A stretch of DNA of 64,000 nucleotides from Trogon surrucura. Lineage: Eukaryota > Chordata > Aves > Trogoniformes > Trogonidae. Location of the stretch: the NCBI GenBank assembly GCA_020746105.1, contig CM036658.1, positions 29,103,099 to 29,167,098 of the forward strand. The letters run 5' to 3'. The stretch's first letter is position 1. Each line of letters opens with the position of its first letter. Made by a program: the position numbers and the translations under genes. This document shows, piece after piece, positions 20,801-33,900 of the stretch. The notes beneath the pieces are model-generated. The model did not search any database and was not told where the DNA came from. It saw only the letters and a program-made list of their open reading frames with translations.

Positions 20801-22127
20801 ATAATTTGATCAATACTGCTTTCAGTGTCAAAGCCAGTCCTTCATGCAAAATGCAATGAGATCCCATGGTACACAAGACTGGAGAACCAGGTGACTTTTT
20901 GCAAAGCTATTTTAAACTCAGGTTAGCTCTTCAATCCAGGTCACCAAGCATCCTAAACAGATCTTCATAGGAATGGAGAGCAGTCTCAGGACAACTGACA
21001 GCTGCTAGAAGAAATACTTAACAAATGACATTGCAAGGTTTTTTGGTTATGTCTGCCAATGAAATCCCAGAGAATGAGAGAGGAAGAATTTACAGGAAGG
21101 TGAGGTGGGTACCTTGGGACATTACAAGATTTTTGTCCTTGGAATAACAGTGATTCTTATGGCTTGTACAAAGGTTTTTATGTTGCTTCATCCCCAAGAA
21201 CTGCAATGGCCAAACCACCACCTCCATCCTAACTTAAACACAGCGACATCAGGAGGGTGATTTGTAAACAGATTTCATAGACGGTTCACAGTTACAGATA
21301 GAACTAAAAAAGGAAATCAAAATTTATTCAATAGGTGCAGAAAGGAACTTTTCAATAACCCCAGTAACAGGAGAGTGTATCAACAAAAAGTGGGCCAACC
21401 AGAAACTACTGTTTTTTCTTGGCACAACTGACCTGAAAGTGACATATTGCTAACCTAAGGGATAAGACACTGACTTCTTTAATCAGAGTTATGGATCCTG
21501 TTGCTTCTACCATGTATTTCATCAGTCATTTTTCAAAAATAGAGTTCAAGAGTAACACTCACTGCCTTCAACAAACACCGAGAAAGACTAAATTGCTATC
21601 AGTGTAATGAAGATGATAGCTTTCTTCAAATGAAAATGGTACTGCTCCTCTTGCTACCTCTCAACACGTGGTATGTTACAGCACTGCTGGCTAAAAGATA
21701 TTTATTAAGAGAGAAAGAAAAAGCAGAACACTAAAAACCACTTAATGACAAAAGGAAATGTTAAGGGTGAACCCTGTATGGTGATGCCAATGTCAGGCTT
21801 GGGGAGTCCAAGCAGGCCACATTGCCCTGAGGCAGGTGCATGTACTCCTCACTCATCCTCTGGCAAGCCACACCGCACAAATCAGCATACAGTCACAGAA
21901 CTGGTGTTGGCTCGGGTTTACTGTAAGCACTATGGCCACACAGCTTGAAAGTCAGGTTTTTTCCAGGTCAAGTGCTTAGCAATGTTTGTCATAATGTGGT
22001 GGGAATAGTGAGGGACAACTCTACAGTATGCACTGAAACCCCCAAAACATCAGCAAATTATGGTCTGGTCAGTTTTTTCCAGTATTGGACAGTGACTGGA
22101 ATCCATGAAAATGCAAGGACTAGTTTA

Positions 22128-22160
22128 GTTAAAAAAAAAAAGAAAGAAAGAAAAAAAGAA
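22128..22160 (+). repeat. A-rich / (GAAA)n simple repeat
   Basis: A poly(A) run followed by GAAAGAAAGAAA. It may be an old retroposon tail, but nothing recognisable precedes it. Confidence 0.7.
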
Positions 22161-24778
22161 GCACATGTATTTATATGCCAATAGCAGGAGAAGCAGGATA
22201 TTTTGAAAAATGACACATGCATGTGCACTAAGGTCTTAGAAGGGGAAGATTTACTGGAAGTTTCTGTCCAGCACTACTCTGAAGTCCCTTGTCATCACAC
22301 ATCTTTTTTCTTTGTTTTCAAAAGTATTCTTGACCTGTTGTAGGATACTTCACCCTCCTACTCACCCTTGAAAAAACGCAGCCTACTGCTGGAAACCTAA
22401 AATTAATCTGTCACTAAAAGAAGATAAGATATGATACTTCTGAGGAAAAAACAAAAGCTAATTTTTTTTTTTTCCTAGTTTCCTGCAAATGCAATAGTTA
22501 CAAAGTTACAGAATTTTAAGTTACTAAACTCGCTTATTCCTTTTGTTAAACAATTCAAAATGACAGAAAGTGAGAGCAGATGTAATATGAGTTAAAAAGT
22601 GTAATTTATCACACTTCAGTTTGGGTCAAGGTTGCCTTCTATAATGTCTAAGATAGGCATAAACTCAATCTCTCACAACCAAGGGGTAATAAAATACTAA
22701 GAAACAAGTTGTGAGATTGTGCAATCATTATAATTTTTTTACTAAGAATCTGATTTAAAGAAATTTCTAAAAAGGGAAGGAGGAAGGGAAGTGGACAGTC
22801 CTTCAGCAGCTCACACCTTGATTTCATGGCTCATTCACTTCTATATCAATAGTATCCACACAAAACACACACTATTATTTCACATAATGGAGGGGGCAGC
22901 TAAATAATTGGCTTCATTGCACACTGCAGCTACATTGACATCTGTAAAAATGTCCAAATACAAAGTGATAAATAATTCACAGCTTTGCTGAAAGATAGCA
23001 CTGAAGGGTTTTGATAGGTTGATAAAGAAGAGTGCAGCTGTAAAAGTCTGGCACATCCAAGCTGCAAGGAATTTGTACAAGTCTACTATATCCTCACTTT
23101 TCAAGAGAAATGTTAAACTAAAACGCTCTAAATGTTCGTTTTCAGCTACAAATGATCCCTATGATAAAGCATGGGAGGATTTAAAAAAATAAGAAAGAAG
23201 TAGTAAAATGAGTCTGTAAAGGGAGACTCAGGAAGGCATTGAGAGGGGGGGATGGCTTATATTTTTCTAATTATTTCTTTAAACACATTCTTAAATTGGA
23301 AAGAGAATTATAACTTAGAGTTCCTGTCTCTGCGGTTTGACAAATCGACAATTTGTCCATTGTGAAAGTAATGATATGTTTCATTTATTTTCACTTGTTC
23401 TTGTAATAGAATATTTTACTCTTAAAATTGCAAGGACAGCTGAAAAGCTTCTTTGAGATGGGACCAATCTGTGCATCACAGAAACATCTGTGATGCCTAA
23501 TTCTGTTAACAATGAATGTAATGGCTTTATTTGTTTCTCATGTTATCCTTTGCATTCCAAACACTTGAGGATACTCTCTTAGATATAAATTTATCTCATT
23601 TTAATGCTGGATGCCTCTTGTCCTGTCCACTTTCCCTTCAGTTGGGGATGGGATGCATTTCAAAAGCAATCTTCATCAGATGGATGAAAACTCTTGAAGA
23701 ATAAAAAGACCAGTCAGTTCTATCCAAAATATTTTTTTTTTCTCTTTAAGTACTTCACTGCCTGAAATGACAGTAGGACTAAGCAGTAACATTCCTTCTT
23801 CATGACGTTAAGAACTATTCTAGACTTGCCATTCCCTTTTGTCAATTTTCAGGCCCTGAATCCTGTTTTCATCTATGGCAGTTACTGCAAACACAATCAG
23901 AAATCTTATGGTACAGGTTATAGTCAAATTGTGTCCAATTTATTTATTTTCTACTTTTTCCATTTTTTTTCTGGTACAAAGAGGTCATAAATCAGTTGCA
24001 GACATGCCCTTTTCTCTTCAGTTCTCTCTCAATTCCTTCCGTATTGTTCTTTCAGGGGCTATTCTAATCTCCCATCCTAATTTTGTCTGGGGGTTCCCCA
24101 AAGCTGCTGTCTCTCTGACCCTTGCACCCACCATATTATATGGAAATTCATCTACTATCTCTAAGCTGCAGAGCCTCAAAGCTACGCTTTTATTCTAGGC
24201 CTAACACTCTTCCAAACTGAACTCTCAGCGTGTCTCTTTGACCTCCTGTGGATAACTGTCAAATTAAGCTCAAAGTGGTTACATCTTCTTCCTGAGGCAT
24301 TTCTGCTACTTTCCTACTCAATTACTGTGGACAATCGTATCACATGTATTCATATCACAAAGATGCCATATTTAACTTGGATTGCTCCTTGTTTTCAAAT
24401 GTCAAGAATATGCCTAAGGTTTTTCAGACTTCTGCTGCATAGTAACTCCAAATGCGCCCTTCCACACCTCCACACAACTAAAATTCTTGTCTAGGTGATC
24501 ATCTAATGTCTTCATTATTGCAACTTGCTTTTGTTTGGAATTGTCAAGAGGAATCTCAATGCATTAATAGGTTCAAAATACTGATGCTTGCAAAAGTCAT
24601 TTCCCTGTCTCAATGTGTGAAATAAGCAATGTTTCACCTTGCAGCATAGCTTCTCCCTTTTCTACTGCCACATAAGTGACTTTTTGTAGTTGTTCACAGC
24701 TTTTCCTTGCCTGTTTATCTTTTATTCAGTTTCAAGAGGTTGAACGTCAACTCCAGTTCATGATCAGAATAATGGAAA

Positions 24779-25462
24779 CATAGAATGTCTCAGGTTGGAA
24801 GAGGCTTCAGAGATCATCTAATCCAACCTCTCTGTCATGGGCAGGGATATGCTTAACTAGACCAAGTTGCTCAAGGCCTCATACAACCTGGCCTTGAACA
24901 TCTCCAGGGAGGGGGCATCCACACCACCTCTGGGCACTGTATTCCAAAGTCATGCCACCCTTGTACTGAAGAATTTCTTCCTAAGAGCCAATCTAAATTT
25001 ACTCTCCTTCAATTTAAATCCATTTCCCCTTGTCCTGTCACTGGACACTTATAAAGTCCCTCTCCAGCCTTTCTGTAGGTTTCCTTCAGATATTGGAAGG
25101 CAGTTATAAGGTCCCCCTGGAGTCTTCTCCAGGCTGAACAATCCCAACTCTCAGCCTATCCTTGTAGCAGAGGTGCTCCAGCCCCTCGGTCATTTTTGTG
25201 GCCCTCCTCTGAACTCGTTCCAACAGACCCATATCTCTTTTATGGTGGGGACACCAGAACTGGATGCAGTATTCAAGGTGAGGTCTCGCAAGAGCAGATT
25301 AAAGGGGGAGAATCACCCATCTTGATCTACTGGCCACACTCTTGATGCATCCCAGGATGCAGTTGGCCTTCTGGGCTGCACGAGCACACTGTCAGCTCAT
25401 GTTGAGCTTCTCGTCTATCAACTCCCACAAGTCCTTCTCTTCAGGGCTACTCTCAACCTACT
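24779..25462 (-). mobile_element. CR1 LINE 3' fragment, antisense
   Basis: The plus strand reads CATAGAATGTCTCAGGTTGG, the CR1 3' end in reverse, then CATCTAATCCAACC and the reverse complement of the ORF2 C-terminal region (AAGAATTTCTTCCTAAGAGC, TTCTCCAGGCTGAACAATCC). It is 5'-truncated at about 25460 and moderately diverged. Confidence 0.92.
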
Positions 25463-25549
25463 ACATAATTAATTTGGTGAATTTTCAAACAAGCATCTTC
25501 AGGCTTTGTGAGGAGTGCACCCATTCTCAGAAAAATGCACATGCATAAT

Positions 25550-26050
25550 TAAATTGAATTTATTTAAGAAATGAAAGCTCCTCCAAGTTTACAAGTTCTG
25601 GTATCAGTTGAGAAGAGCAGCTACTGCACTACACCCAACCCTTAACAAAGAATAGAGTTCGGGATCGTAAATACACTCATCTGTACAAAGATGAGGACTC
25701 TCAACCTCGAGGAGTCACCTTGGCTGGTGTCCTAAACCAAGAGGGAGGCTGTGTCCCGACTGCAGGACCTGCTGCTCTGAAGGGACAGCTCCAGTGAACC
25801 CCCGACAGGATTCTGTCTTAAAGCTCAGTCGAATCTGAGCTCTGGCCAATCAAAGCCATCTCAGCCTCCCATTGGCTACCAGCCAACTTCCTGGATGCAC
25901 ACCTAGGCTGGTAGGCTAGACCCAAACTAGCCAGAAACTTCCATCAGTTTCTCTGAAATCTGCCTGGCAATCGCTGTGAGGGGAGACATCCCAGACTAGG
26001 GGGATCCACTTGCCACAGGCTTACACCCAGGATCCTCTTTATACATGGGA
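25550..26050. repeat. Unclassified repeat-like block, possibly LTR-derived
   Basis: A ~500-bp block of higher GC inside AT-rich DNA. Read on the minus strand it ends in TTAAATAAATTC, a possible poly(A) signal. It also has CCAAT boxes in both directions (GCCAATCAAAG near 25838, CCATTGGC near 25868). This composition resembles an old solo LTR, but I found no clear terminal TG..CA, target duplication or internal viral sequence. It may be another repeat or a lone GC patch. Confidence 0.2.
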
Positions 26051-29000
26051 GAAGTTCCTAGTAAAACCCACAGTACTAACATTACTCTTCAAACAATTCC
26101 TGCAAGTGCCCTTTCTTTAGCAGAAGCTGGATAACAAAGTCCTTTGGTGCATCTACCCTATTAGCTGCCGGGTTTTTATGTGTAACTTCCTTGTTGCCTT
26201 TTGTTCCCAATCTCCCATGTAGACAAGGTGTCAGGCTGGCTAGAGACCAACTTTGTGCTTTGTATCTTTATAGAAGGTTCAGCAAAGGGAAATTTCGGCT
26301 GATGTGTAGGCCTCCAGAAGCTGTAGTGACATAAACCTATGAAATACTATTTCTAAAATAAAACATTACAATAATGACCATAAACTCTTCTAAGTGAAAA
26401 CCACTGTGCTTTTAGTACTTCTAATGTCTTTCTTACCACAAGGAACTTTCTCAAATCTGATAGGAAACCCTATCACATTTGGCCTAAGTAGAATATCATG
26501 ACATTCAGGTCACCCGGCATTAGACACCTCCCATGTAGACATCTCAATCTCCACTAGTTGTCTGGACTTCCTCTAGTGTGGACGCTACAGGAACAGACAC
26601 TTCTGGGCACAATTCATCCTAAATCGACATTTACAACAGATGGGAGGCATGACCTCTTTGTGCTTATTTCGTCCTATTGGTGATGAAGATGGTCAGAGCA
26701 GCAGTGCAGCAACACCTGTAAAAAGTGCAGATGTCTAAAGTTAGGTGGTGTAAAACCCAGTCCTGTTATAACTTCTGGAGGCACAAGGTAGAGTACTCTT
26801 CTAAGAACATTTCAAGTTGTGTCTGTTCTAAGGACAAAACTCATACCCAGGACTAACATGCAGGGAAAGTTTGTCTCATCAAACACAGCAAAGGGAACAT
26901 AATAGTTATTTTCTGTTCCACAAAAGAGATAGCAGCTGCTCAGTTCTGATATTAGAATTTACACTGATCTATAGTTTCAGCTGGCATGAAAACAATGAGA
27001 GCAGAAGTCTTGCATTTTGCTTAATCTTTATTTAGTTTTAATTCATTTTGAAGTTTAATCACCACCATCCCTTTTGCCAGGTTTCTTGTACTTGACCTGA
27101 AACTAACCTTTAGACAAATGTAAAAGCATAGAGAGCTCTGAAACACTATCTGTATGTTCTTTTGTCTTGGGAAATGTAAATTAGGGCACTGGGTGAATAG
27201 CACTGCTTGGCTTTGTGTCATGAAATGTAATTGCGGTGTTATGGCAGGGTCAAGATTTATGAAGCTATCAGGATTGGAGTAGGCAGTGTGCCAGCTTACA
27301 CCTGCAGCACGATTTTTCCTGCTTTTCAGACAAGTAACAGTGGAGTAAGGAACACTGTTTTTTGAGTTGACATTATTTAACAGAGCAGCAGGCAACCCAT
27401 CTGAGATTAGCAGAAAATATACAGAGTGGAGGAAAAAAAAAAAAAGAAAATAAAAGACACAGGAACTGAAAACTTGAATACCTTAGAATTTACGCAATTT
27501 AAATAGAGCATATCTTTGAATAAGAACAAAGATAATAACAGAAGTAAGGAATAATCCAAGGAACTCAAAAAAGCATCTCTACTTCAGTGCCCAAATTTCT
27601 ATTGCTCTCCATCATTCTATTCTCCTTATTTATTCACAGCTCACTGACCAGACTGCACAACCACAAATTCCTGACACTTCTGGGGAAAGCCAAGTAATCT
27701 TCATATGAGTCAAATGTACAAAATGAAGGAACACGGAGCAAAAATTCAGCATTTCTTATGCATGTTCTGCATTACCTTTCTGGTTATTAAATGGAGCTAA
27801 CATTAATGTGGTAGAAATGTGACAAGTCATTTGCAATGAATAACTTATGTATGGAAAGTAGTCCTTTTGTACTGAGTACTCCTAATTTACTTGAATGTAT
27901 TCAGTGTACAAGTTTATATATCTTTGTACTACTTCTCTGTTGACTGGGTGCAAATACTCAGTATTTCCACTGAAGACAAGTGCCAGATCAAATAGACTTC
28001 TTTCTAGCTTCCATTTTATGAGCATACTTTCACATTTCACATGTTAATTTTAATTGCTGTGTTTAGTGTTAGATTCTTGCTTTTCCTAAATATTTTTCCT
28101 CAGTCACAAAACACAAAAACAACTGTGCACATGGTCAAAGAAACCAAAAAGCTACCAAAAGTGGTGTATCTTCTTCCTTGGACTCACAGAATTTTTTTTC
28201 AATAGAAAATTTGTATATTAGGAAAGTTAGCTAAACAAGAGAAATGAGAAAGTTGTCTATTTGATATTGTGTATTCCTGTAACAAGGAGGAACAAGGACA
28301 CTTATATCCAAAGTGAACAAGAAACTGTGATGACTTACTACAATCACAGAACCGTGCCTTTTCTTATGTGCTCGCATAAGGAGGATATACTAGATCCTGT
28401 TTAATTCACAGAGAATCTAAGCCTATCCTTCTATTTTATCAGTCATATCCCTGTTCATAACTGACAGCTGTCAAACACACAATGGGCTGGCTGCTCAACT
28501 ATAACAAGTTAATACAATTAATTTCAAAGTCTATTGGATTTTCAGATACCAAGATTTTGGTACTGTCTCATTTCTATTTCATATTTTGAGCTTCACTTGA
28601 ATCTTTGTCCAAAACCATTTTGTCTTTACTAACTTCACCAGTGAGTGCTACTAAGGATTCAGTACACTCTTAGTTCTCTCTATCCAGACTTGGTTATTTG
28701 GGTTTCTTTTTTTTTTCATTTTTTTTCCCCTCCACGTTTAACTCGTCTTCCAAATGATAATGTTAGCACTCATTAACAAGGTCTTCCACATTCTTGGCCA
28801 TTCAAGTGCAAATTTTTAATAAAATCTAAACAGGAAGACAAATAGCACAGAAATGGTCATTAAAATGTTTCCATTTGAAATAAAATGATTTAATGTGTTA
28901 GTTCCATCTGGCTAGGATGAGATTTCTGTTGGCACGCAGAAAATTCAGCGTCCCAGTCTTGGCACTGCATTTCCCACTGGAAGCCTCCACTGCAGTAAAG

Positions 29001-30892
29001 CATACTACGAGGCTAAATAATTGGATGAAAATCATCTTATTATCTATGTTTATAAAAAGTCAGAGCCTTACCACTTACCTTACTAGGAAAGAGGATTTAT
29101 GGGGGAAGTATATGTATTAAGTCTGGACTTCAATATAAAAAGGAGAGCACACCTGAACTCTGGGAACTGGATTACTGCTATATATTTTCATTGCTGGCAG
29201 CACTAACCAGGCAATAGGTGTGAAAATAACAATTAAGTTGAGAAGCCTGGTTACTCACCACAACCATATATGAACTTCTGTCTTTTTCCTGCTGTTTATA
29301 TCTAAATTTAAAATGAATACAAGAACATTTTACATCTGAAGTTTGACAGACCCTATTACGATTCCTTCCTCCTCTTAGTGTACTTCTTAACAGTGCATAC
29401 AGCAGAAAAGGGCAAGGAATTAATCAGAATGCCAAGAGTTGGGTTACACAGTACGTAGAAAGCACTTCAGCTACATTATTTGCACAATTTCTGTAGGGAG
29501 CTGTGAAACAGAGATCTTAAATTTAATGTGCCTGGCCTACTTCCACCTGGATTCAGTTCAAACCCGTTACCTGCAGCTTGCTGAATACAGAGTGGGAAAT
29601 CAGTCATTATATTAAGAACTGATGGCAAATGATTCCAATTCACATTTTTTAGCTGGTATGTTTTTTAACTTGGAGTAACACCAAACTGAAAAATTCTACA
29701 ATTCTGCAAGCTGAGCATAAAAGCTATGTTGTAAACTAAATACACTTCCAGTTCTATGAGGTTAACAAGGGGATTTTTCTCCAACATTTCTCCAGTTGCT
29801 GTGCTACCCAGTGAAATTACAACCCTCATCCTATTCTTTTTCTTCCAGCTACTAGTCAGTGTCAAAGCTGCTGAGCTTCTGTGGTCCACTTTTTAGCACT
29901 GACCCAATTTCAATACATTTATAAATGCCTGATAGAGACTTTAAGGCTATTTGCTGCGCAGATAAAAATGCACCTCTGAAATCAACCTACTGCACTTTCT
30001 GATTTGAAGCATGCATTTTGGATCTATGACATTGCCAGGAGCTGTATATCCTTCTGTTCTCTAGCAAAAATTGAGTGGTTACTCAAAAGCCTTTCAACAG
30101 CTCGTAGAGACATCACCCTACTGATACACATTCCTCACTTAATTTTTTGAGCAAACTTTGACAATTTCTAGAACTTGTTGACATGAATGAACATTTGAAG
30201 ACCAGAAGTCTCACAGAGCTTAGAAAGAAAATCTGCCAACCCTGAACTCTGTTACTGATGTCATTTTAACCTGGGGACCCCAGCAGCAGAACTATACTAG
30301 ATGTGTCGACATGTATTGATTTTGTGATGTTGACAAATATAATTTTACTAGTTACAGAAGAATATTTTAATCATGTCATAACACAACAGGTCCAAAATTG
30401 GTTTCCTGTGTATCATAACTTGAACTTGATACGGAAAAACCTTGATACAGAAGAAATCCAAGTGATAGTTATTTTTCTTGGTTTTAATAAATGCAGTTTG
30501 AACAAGATACTGCTTTTATTCCTTCAAGAATTGTGCATACCCTCTATTATCCCACTAAAAGTATTTCTACATTTAGTGGAAGTATAAAAGGAATAGAGAT
30601 TTAATTTCAGGTTATCTTTCACAGGAAATGCAACTGGGAAAAATACATGCCTGGGATAATCCCACTCGAATCGAATTAGTTTTGCCTGGGCAGTTTTATA
30701 ACCACAGATGGTGTGGTTAGCTGACCAATCTAGTAACTTGTTTCAGTATTTTTCTTGTTTGTGTTTCTGTAGAAGATTTATATGTTCAGAGAATTTTTTC
30801 TTAGAAAAATAAGTATAAAAAACATGGGTCAGTTTCTATCGGTAGATCTCAGCAGATGAAAGGAGATCTTAACATCCATGTAGAAAATTGCA

Positions 30893-30944
30893 AGAGAGAA
30901 GGTGGGAAAGCAGGAAAGAGGGAAAGAGGGAAAGGGAAGAGATT
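30893..30944 (+). repeat. Purine-rich (GGAAAGA)n stretch
   Basis: Imperfect GGAAAGA/GGGAAA units, all purine on the plus strand; a candidate triplex-forming tract. Confidence 0.7.
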
Positions 30945-33900
30945 TCCTGGTGATCATAAAGTGTATAAAAAACTACAAGGATTTCAGCACAAAACCTCAT
31001 ACTTTAGAAATAATGTTTCTACACATGATTTTGAACTCGAATCTGGCATGGAAAACTGAAAGGGGAAAGGTGCTTTTTAAACCATTTTTTACTTAGAGCT
31101 ATGACCGTGCTGGCAACAGCATGAAAAGCTCTACATTTGTGTCAGAGAAGTGCTTGGAACTCCAATCCAACAATGCATACATCAGGATGAAGAGTTCTCA
31201 GTCAGAAAGCTAAAATTTGGTTCGGGGCCAAAACCTGAATGTTCTATTCCTAAATTTGATCCAGATGTAGCCTAAAGGGAAGGAAGTCTTGTGGTAAAAG
31301 TTGCTATTGAGAAAATCACATCTGAGATACCTGTGTTAAGCCAAATCTTAAATTTGTGCTGCTCTGGCTAGTGGAGAAGTGCCTGTCAAAATGCCACAAG
31401 GAGAGGGACTGTGTTGTGGGTAAGTTAAGCTAATATACAATTCAAGAACTCGCTGCAGTTCTAACATCCTGCTGAGTCAAGTTGGAACCAGCGTCCTTCC
31501 AGTACAGCCAAACTTCAATTTAAAACCTAAGTCTTAAGACTCACTAGAGCAGTCCCAAGAGAAAGGAGAATCTGTCACCACAGGTGCCTCTGAAACATAT
31601 TTATTTTCACAGACAGAAGACAAACCATATTATCTAAGACCTAGTCGCATGTTTTGGTGAAGTTGCAGGTTGTGAAGAAGTTATGCACGTTATGTGTTTG
31701 TTTTGCACAGTGGCCTCTGCTTATGCAGCAGGTCCAGAATCCACTCTCAGGTACAACTATAATTCACTCTCCATTGACTCTTGACTAAAATGATGTCACA
31801 TAAAACATTCACTCAATATAAATCATTAAAAGGAATGGATAATATTAAATATTTCTCTCAATCAACAGCTGTAGTATCTCAGATTCTATATTTGACTAAA
31901 ATGAAAAATGTTTATTATGACTTTTTTGTGTTTGTGTTTTAAGTCAAATTAAAAAATTCTGCTGAAGAACTGTATAAAAAATATATTACAGGTGTTTACA
32001 GAAATCCAGTCTTCCTTGAAACATATTTTAACTGCCATTTTCTCATGCTGATGCTACCTGTTATTGGTAAAAAATACAAATTTGACTGAACACTGTAGAT
32101 ATATGAACATATTTGACTCAGGGATTTTGCTTTTCAGATCTCTGTTCTGAATTATGTACATATTTATTTTGACATCCACTGATTTACAAGTGAATTCAGT
32201 GACAGTGAGATGCTCTTGAGAATCTAGGTTAAGACAATCTCTTAATTTTGTCATGCTCACTTCTCTCAAGTGTTTCAGACTCAGCAAGTTTCTAGGATGT
32301 CTCTGGAAATGTTAATTCCTCCATAAACTGGAGAGTGTATCATATTCTAGCTAAAATCTTTTGATCATATAACAATATACCTAGAAATGAAACCCAGAGA
32401 TAAAGCTTTATTTCCTATTACAGGCATGTTTTGTTTCTTATATGAGCATTATCAGTTTCATTAACTGATTCAACTCGGTCTTTGAACTCCAGTACACAAG
32501 CTACTTAATGAATCCTCTCAGATATAAATGAAAATGAAATAAAGTTTTTAGTTTTCAAAGACATCTGTTTCTTCTGTGTGAAAATCATTTATCTCTGAAA
32601 GGCATAATTCTCAGTAATCTCCTTGGTAAGATTTTATTCCTAATATTTGTTCCATCTTGCTCCACAGTGATAGCACTACAGGAACCAAAGCTTATTGGAA
32701 AATTTAGCCCTTTTTTTTTCTCCCAGTCAAATTCAGTTTTCAGCAGGGCTGATGAAATCCCAGTGTTTACAAAACCTGCCCTCAAGTTGTTTGCATAAGT
32801 TTAATGTCTGGATTTTAGGAAGCAATTCTGCATCTCTAGTTCCTACCTCATTTTATGCTTCAATAAACAAGCTGGAAGAACAAGAGGCCAAATTAATTTC
32901 TGAAGTCACTCCATTTATTAAATCTGATTTATGACATAGAAAGTCATCTAGGAAAGAACCCATAAAAAAGTTTGTGGAATACAACCTTGGAACAAATTCT
33001 TTTTTTTTTTCCTGTGGTCTGAGAATCAAGTTGTTTCAGACATCTCACTTGACTACATACCACAAAAAGCAAAATATCTAAAAAAATTATTCCCTTTTGA
33101 CTGTACCTAGAGGTATGAACTGAGTTTTTCATTCATTGTTCAGGTTAGAGAACATCAGCAGTACCCTGATGACTAAAATATATATCTTCTCTACGTACTT
33201 ACTGTGCTTCTTACCACAACTGATACAAGTTTGATCTACTGATGTGTTGTCTCCTTGAATTTTTTAAATGTTTCTGTCCCTGTGGTAAAGGCATACTCAA
33301 AGTCATGCCTACTGTCCAACACAAGTGTTTCTCTTGTTCTTTGACTTTAGAACAAATTTAGCACCTTATAATTTGCATCAGACTCTATAAACAGTTTCTA
33401 GAAACTTGCAATGGTCTCTGGCTCTCGTGATACAATTGATACTGTAAATACAGTCATCGAGCACTGTGATAAGTTTTAAATTTTCAGATAAATATTTCAT
33501 AGTTCAAAGCAATATTTCAACTATGGAACTAGTAGTGACTGGCGAACTTGGAATAGGAAACTTACTAAATGACATAACGAAATTGTATATCTTGGCACTG
33601 CAGGTCTGAATGAAGTTTTGCATGTCTGGAGCTGTGAAAACTTGGAAGAACAACATGATCTGACATTTCATTTAATCTTTCCTTTAGGTATACAATAATA
33701 TTAAATTTTCTTTTTAATTTTACTGTCATGTGATCTATACCCACATGAAGTGTGTTATTTCTCTGTCTAATATAAATGAAGTTAACCCAGAATTTGTATT
33801 GTGTTGCTCTTTTGTTGTGTTCAGTCCGGATCGCATGAAATATATTTTACACTGTAACCTCTCCTTATTGTTGAAAGCCACATAAGTCTTTAAACTGATT

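Larger units (their letters stand above)
16538..24778. other. AT-rich region without recognised genes
   Basis: Sharp drop in GC content right after the duplication. It holds a CR1 tail remnant, a CA/TG palindrome and short chance frames (longest about 90 codons). I found no exon with convincing splice sites, no RNA gene and no long repeat. It may be intergenic or part of a large intron. Confidence 0.5.

Noticed and set aside
27021-27395. 124-codon minus-strand frame in AT-rich DNA
   Set aside because: No protein family resemblance, no splice sites or promoter nearby, and a length compatible with chance in 64 kb.
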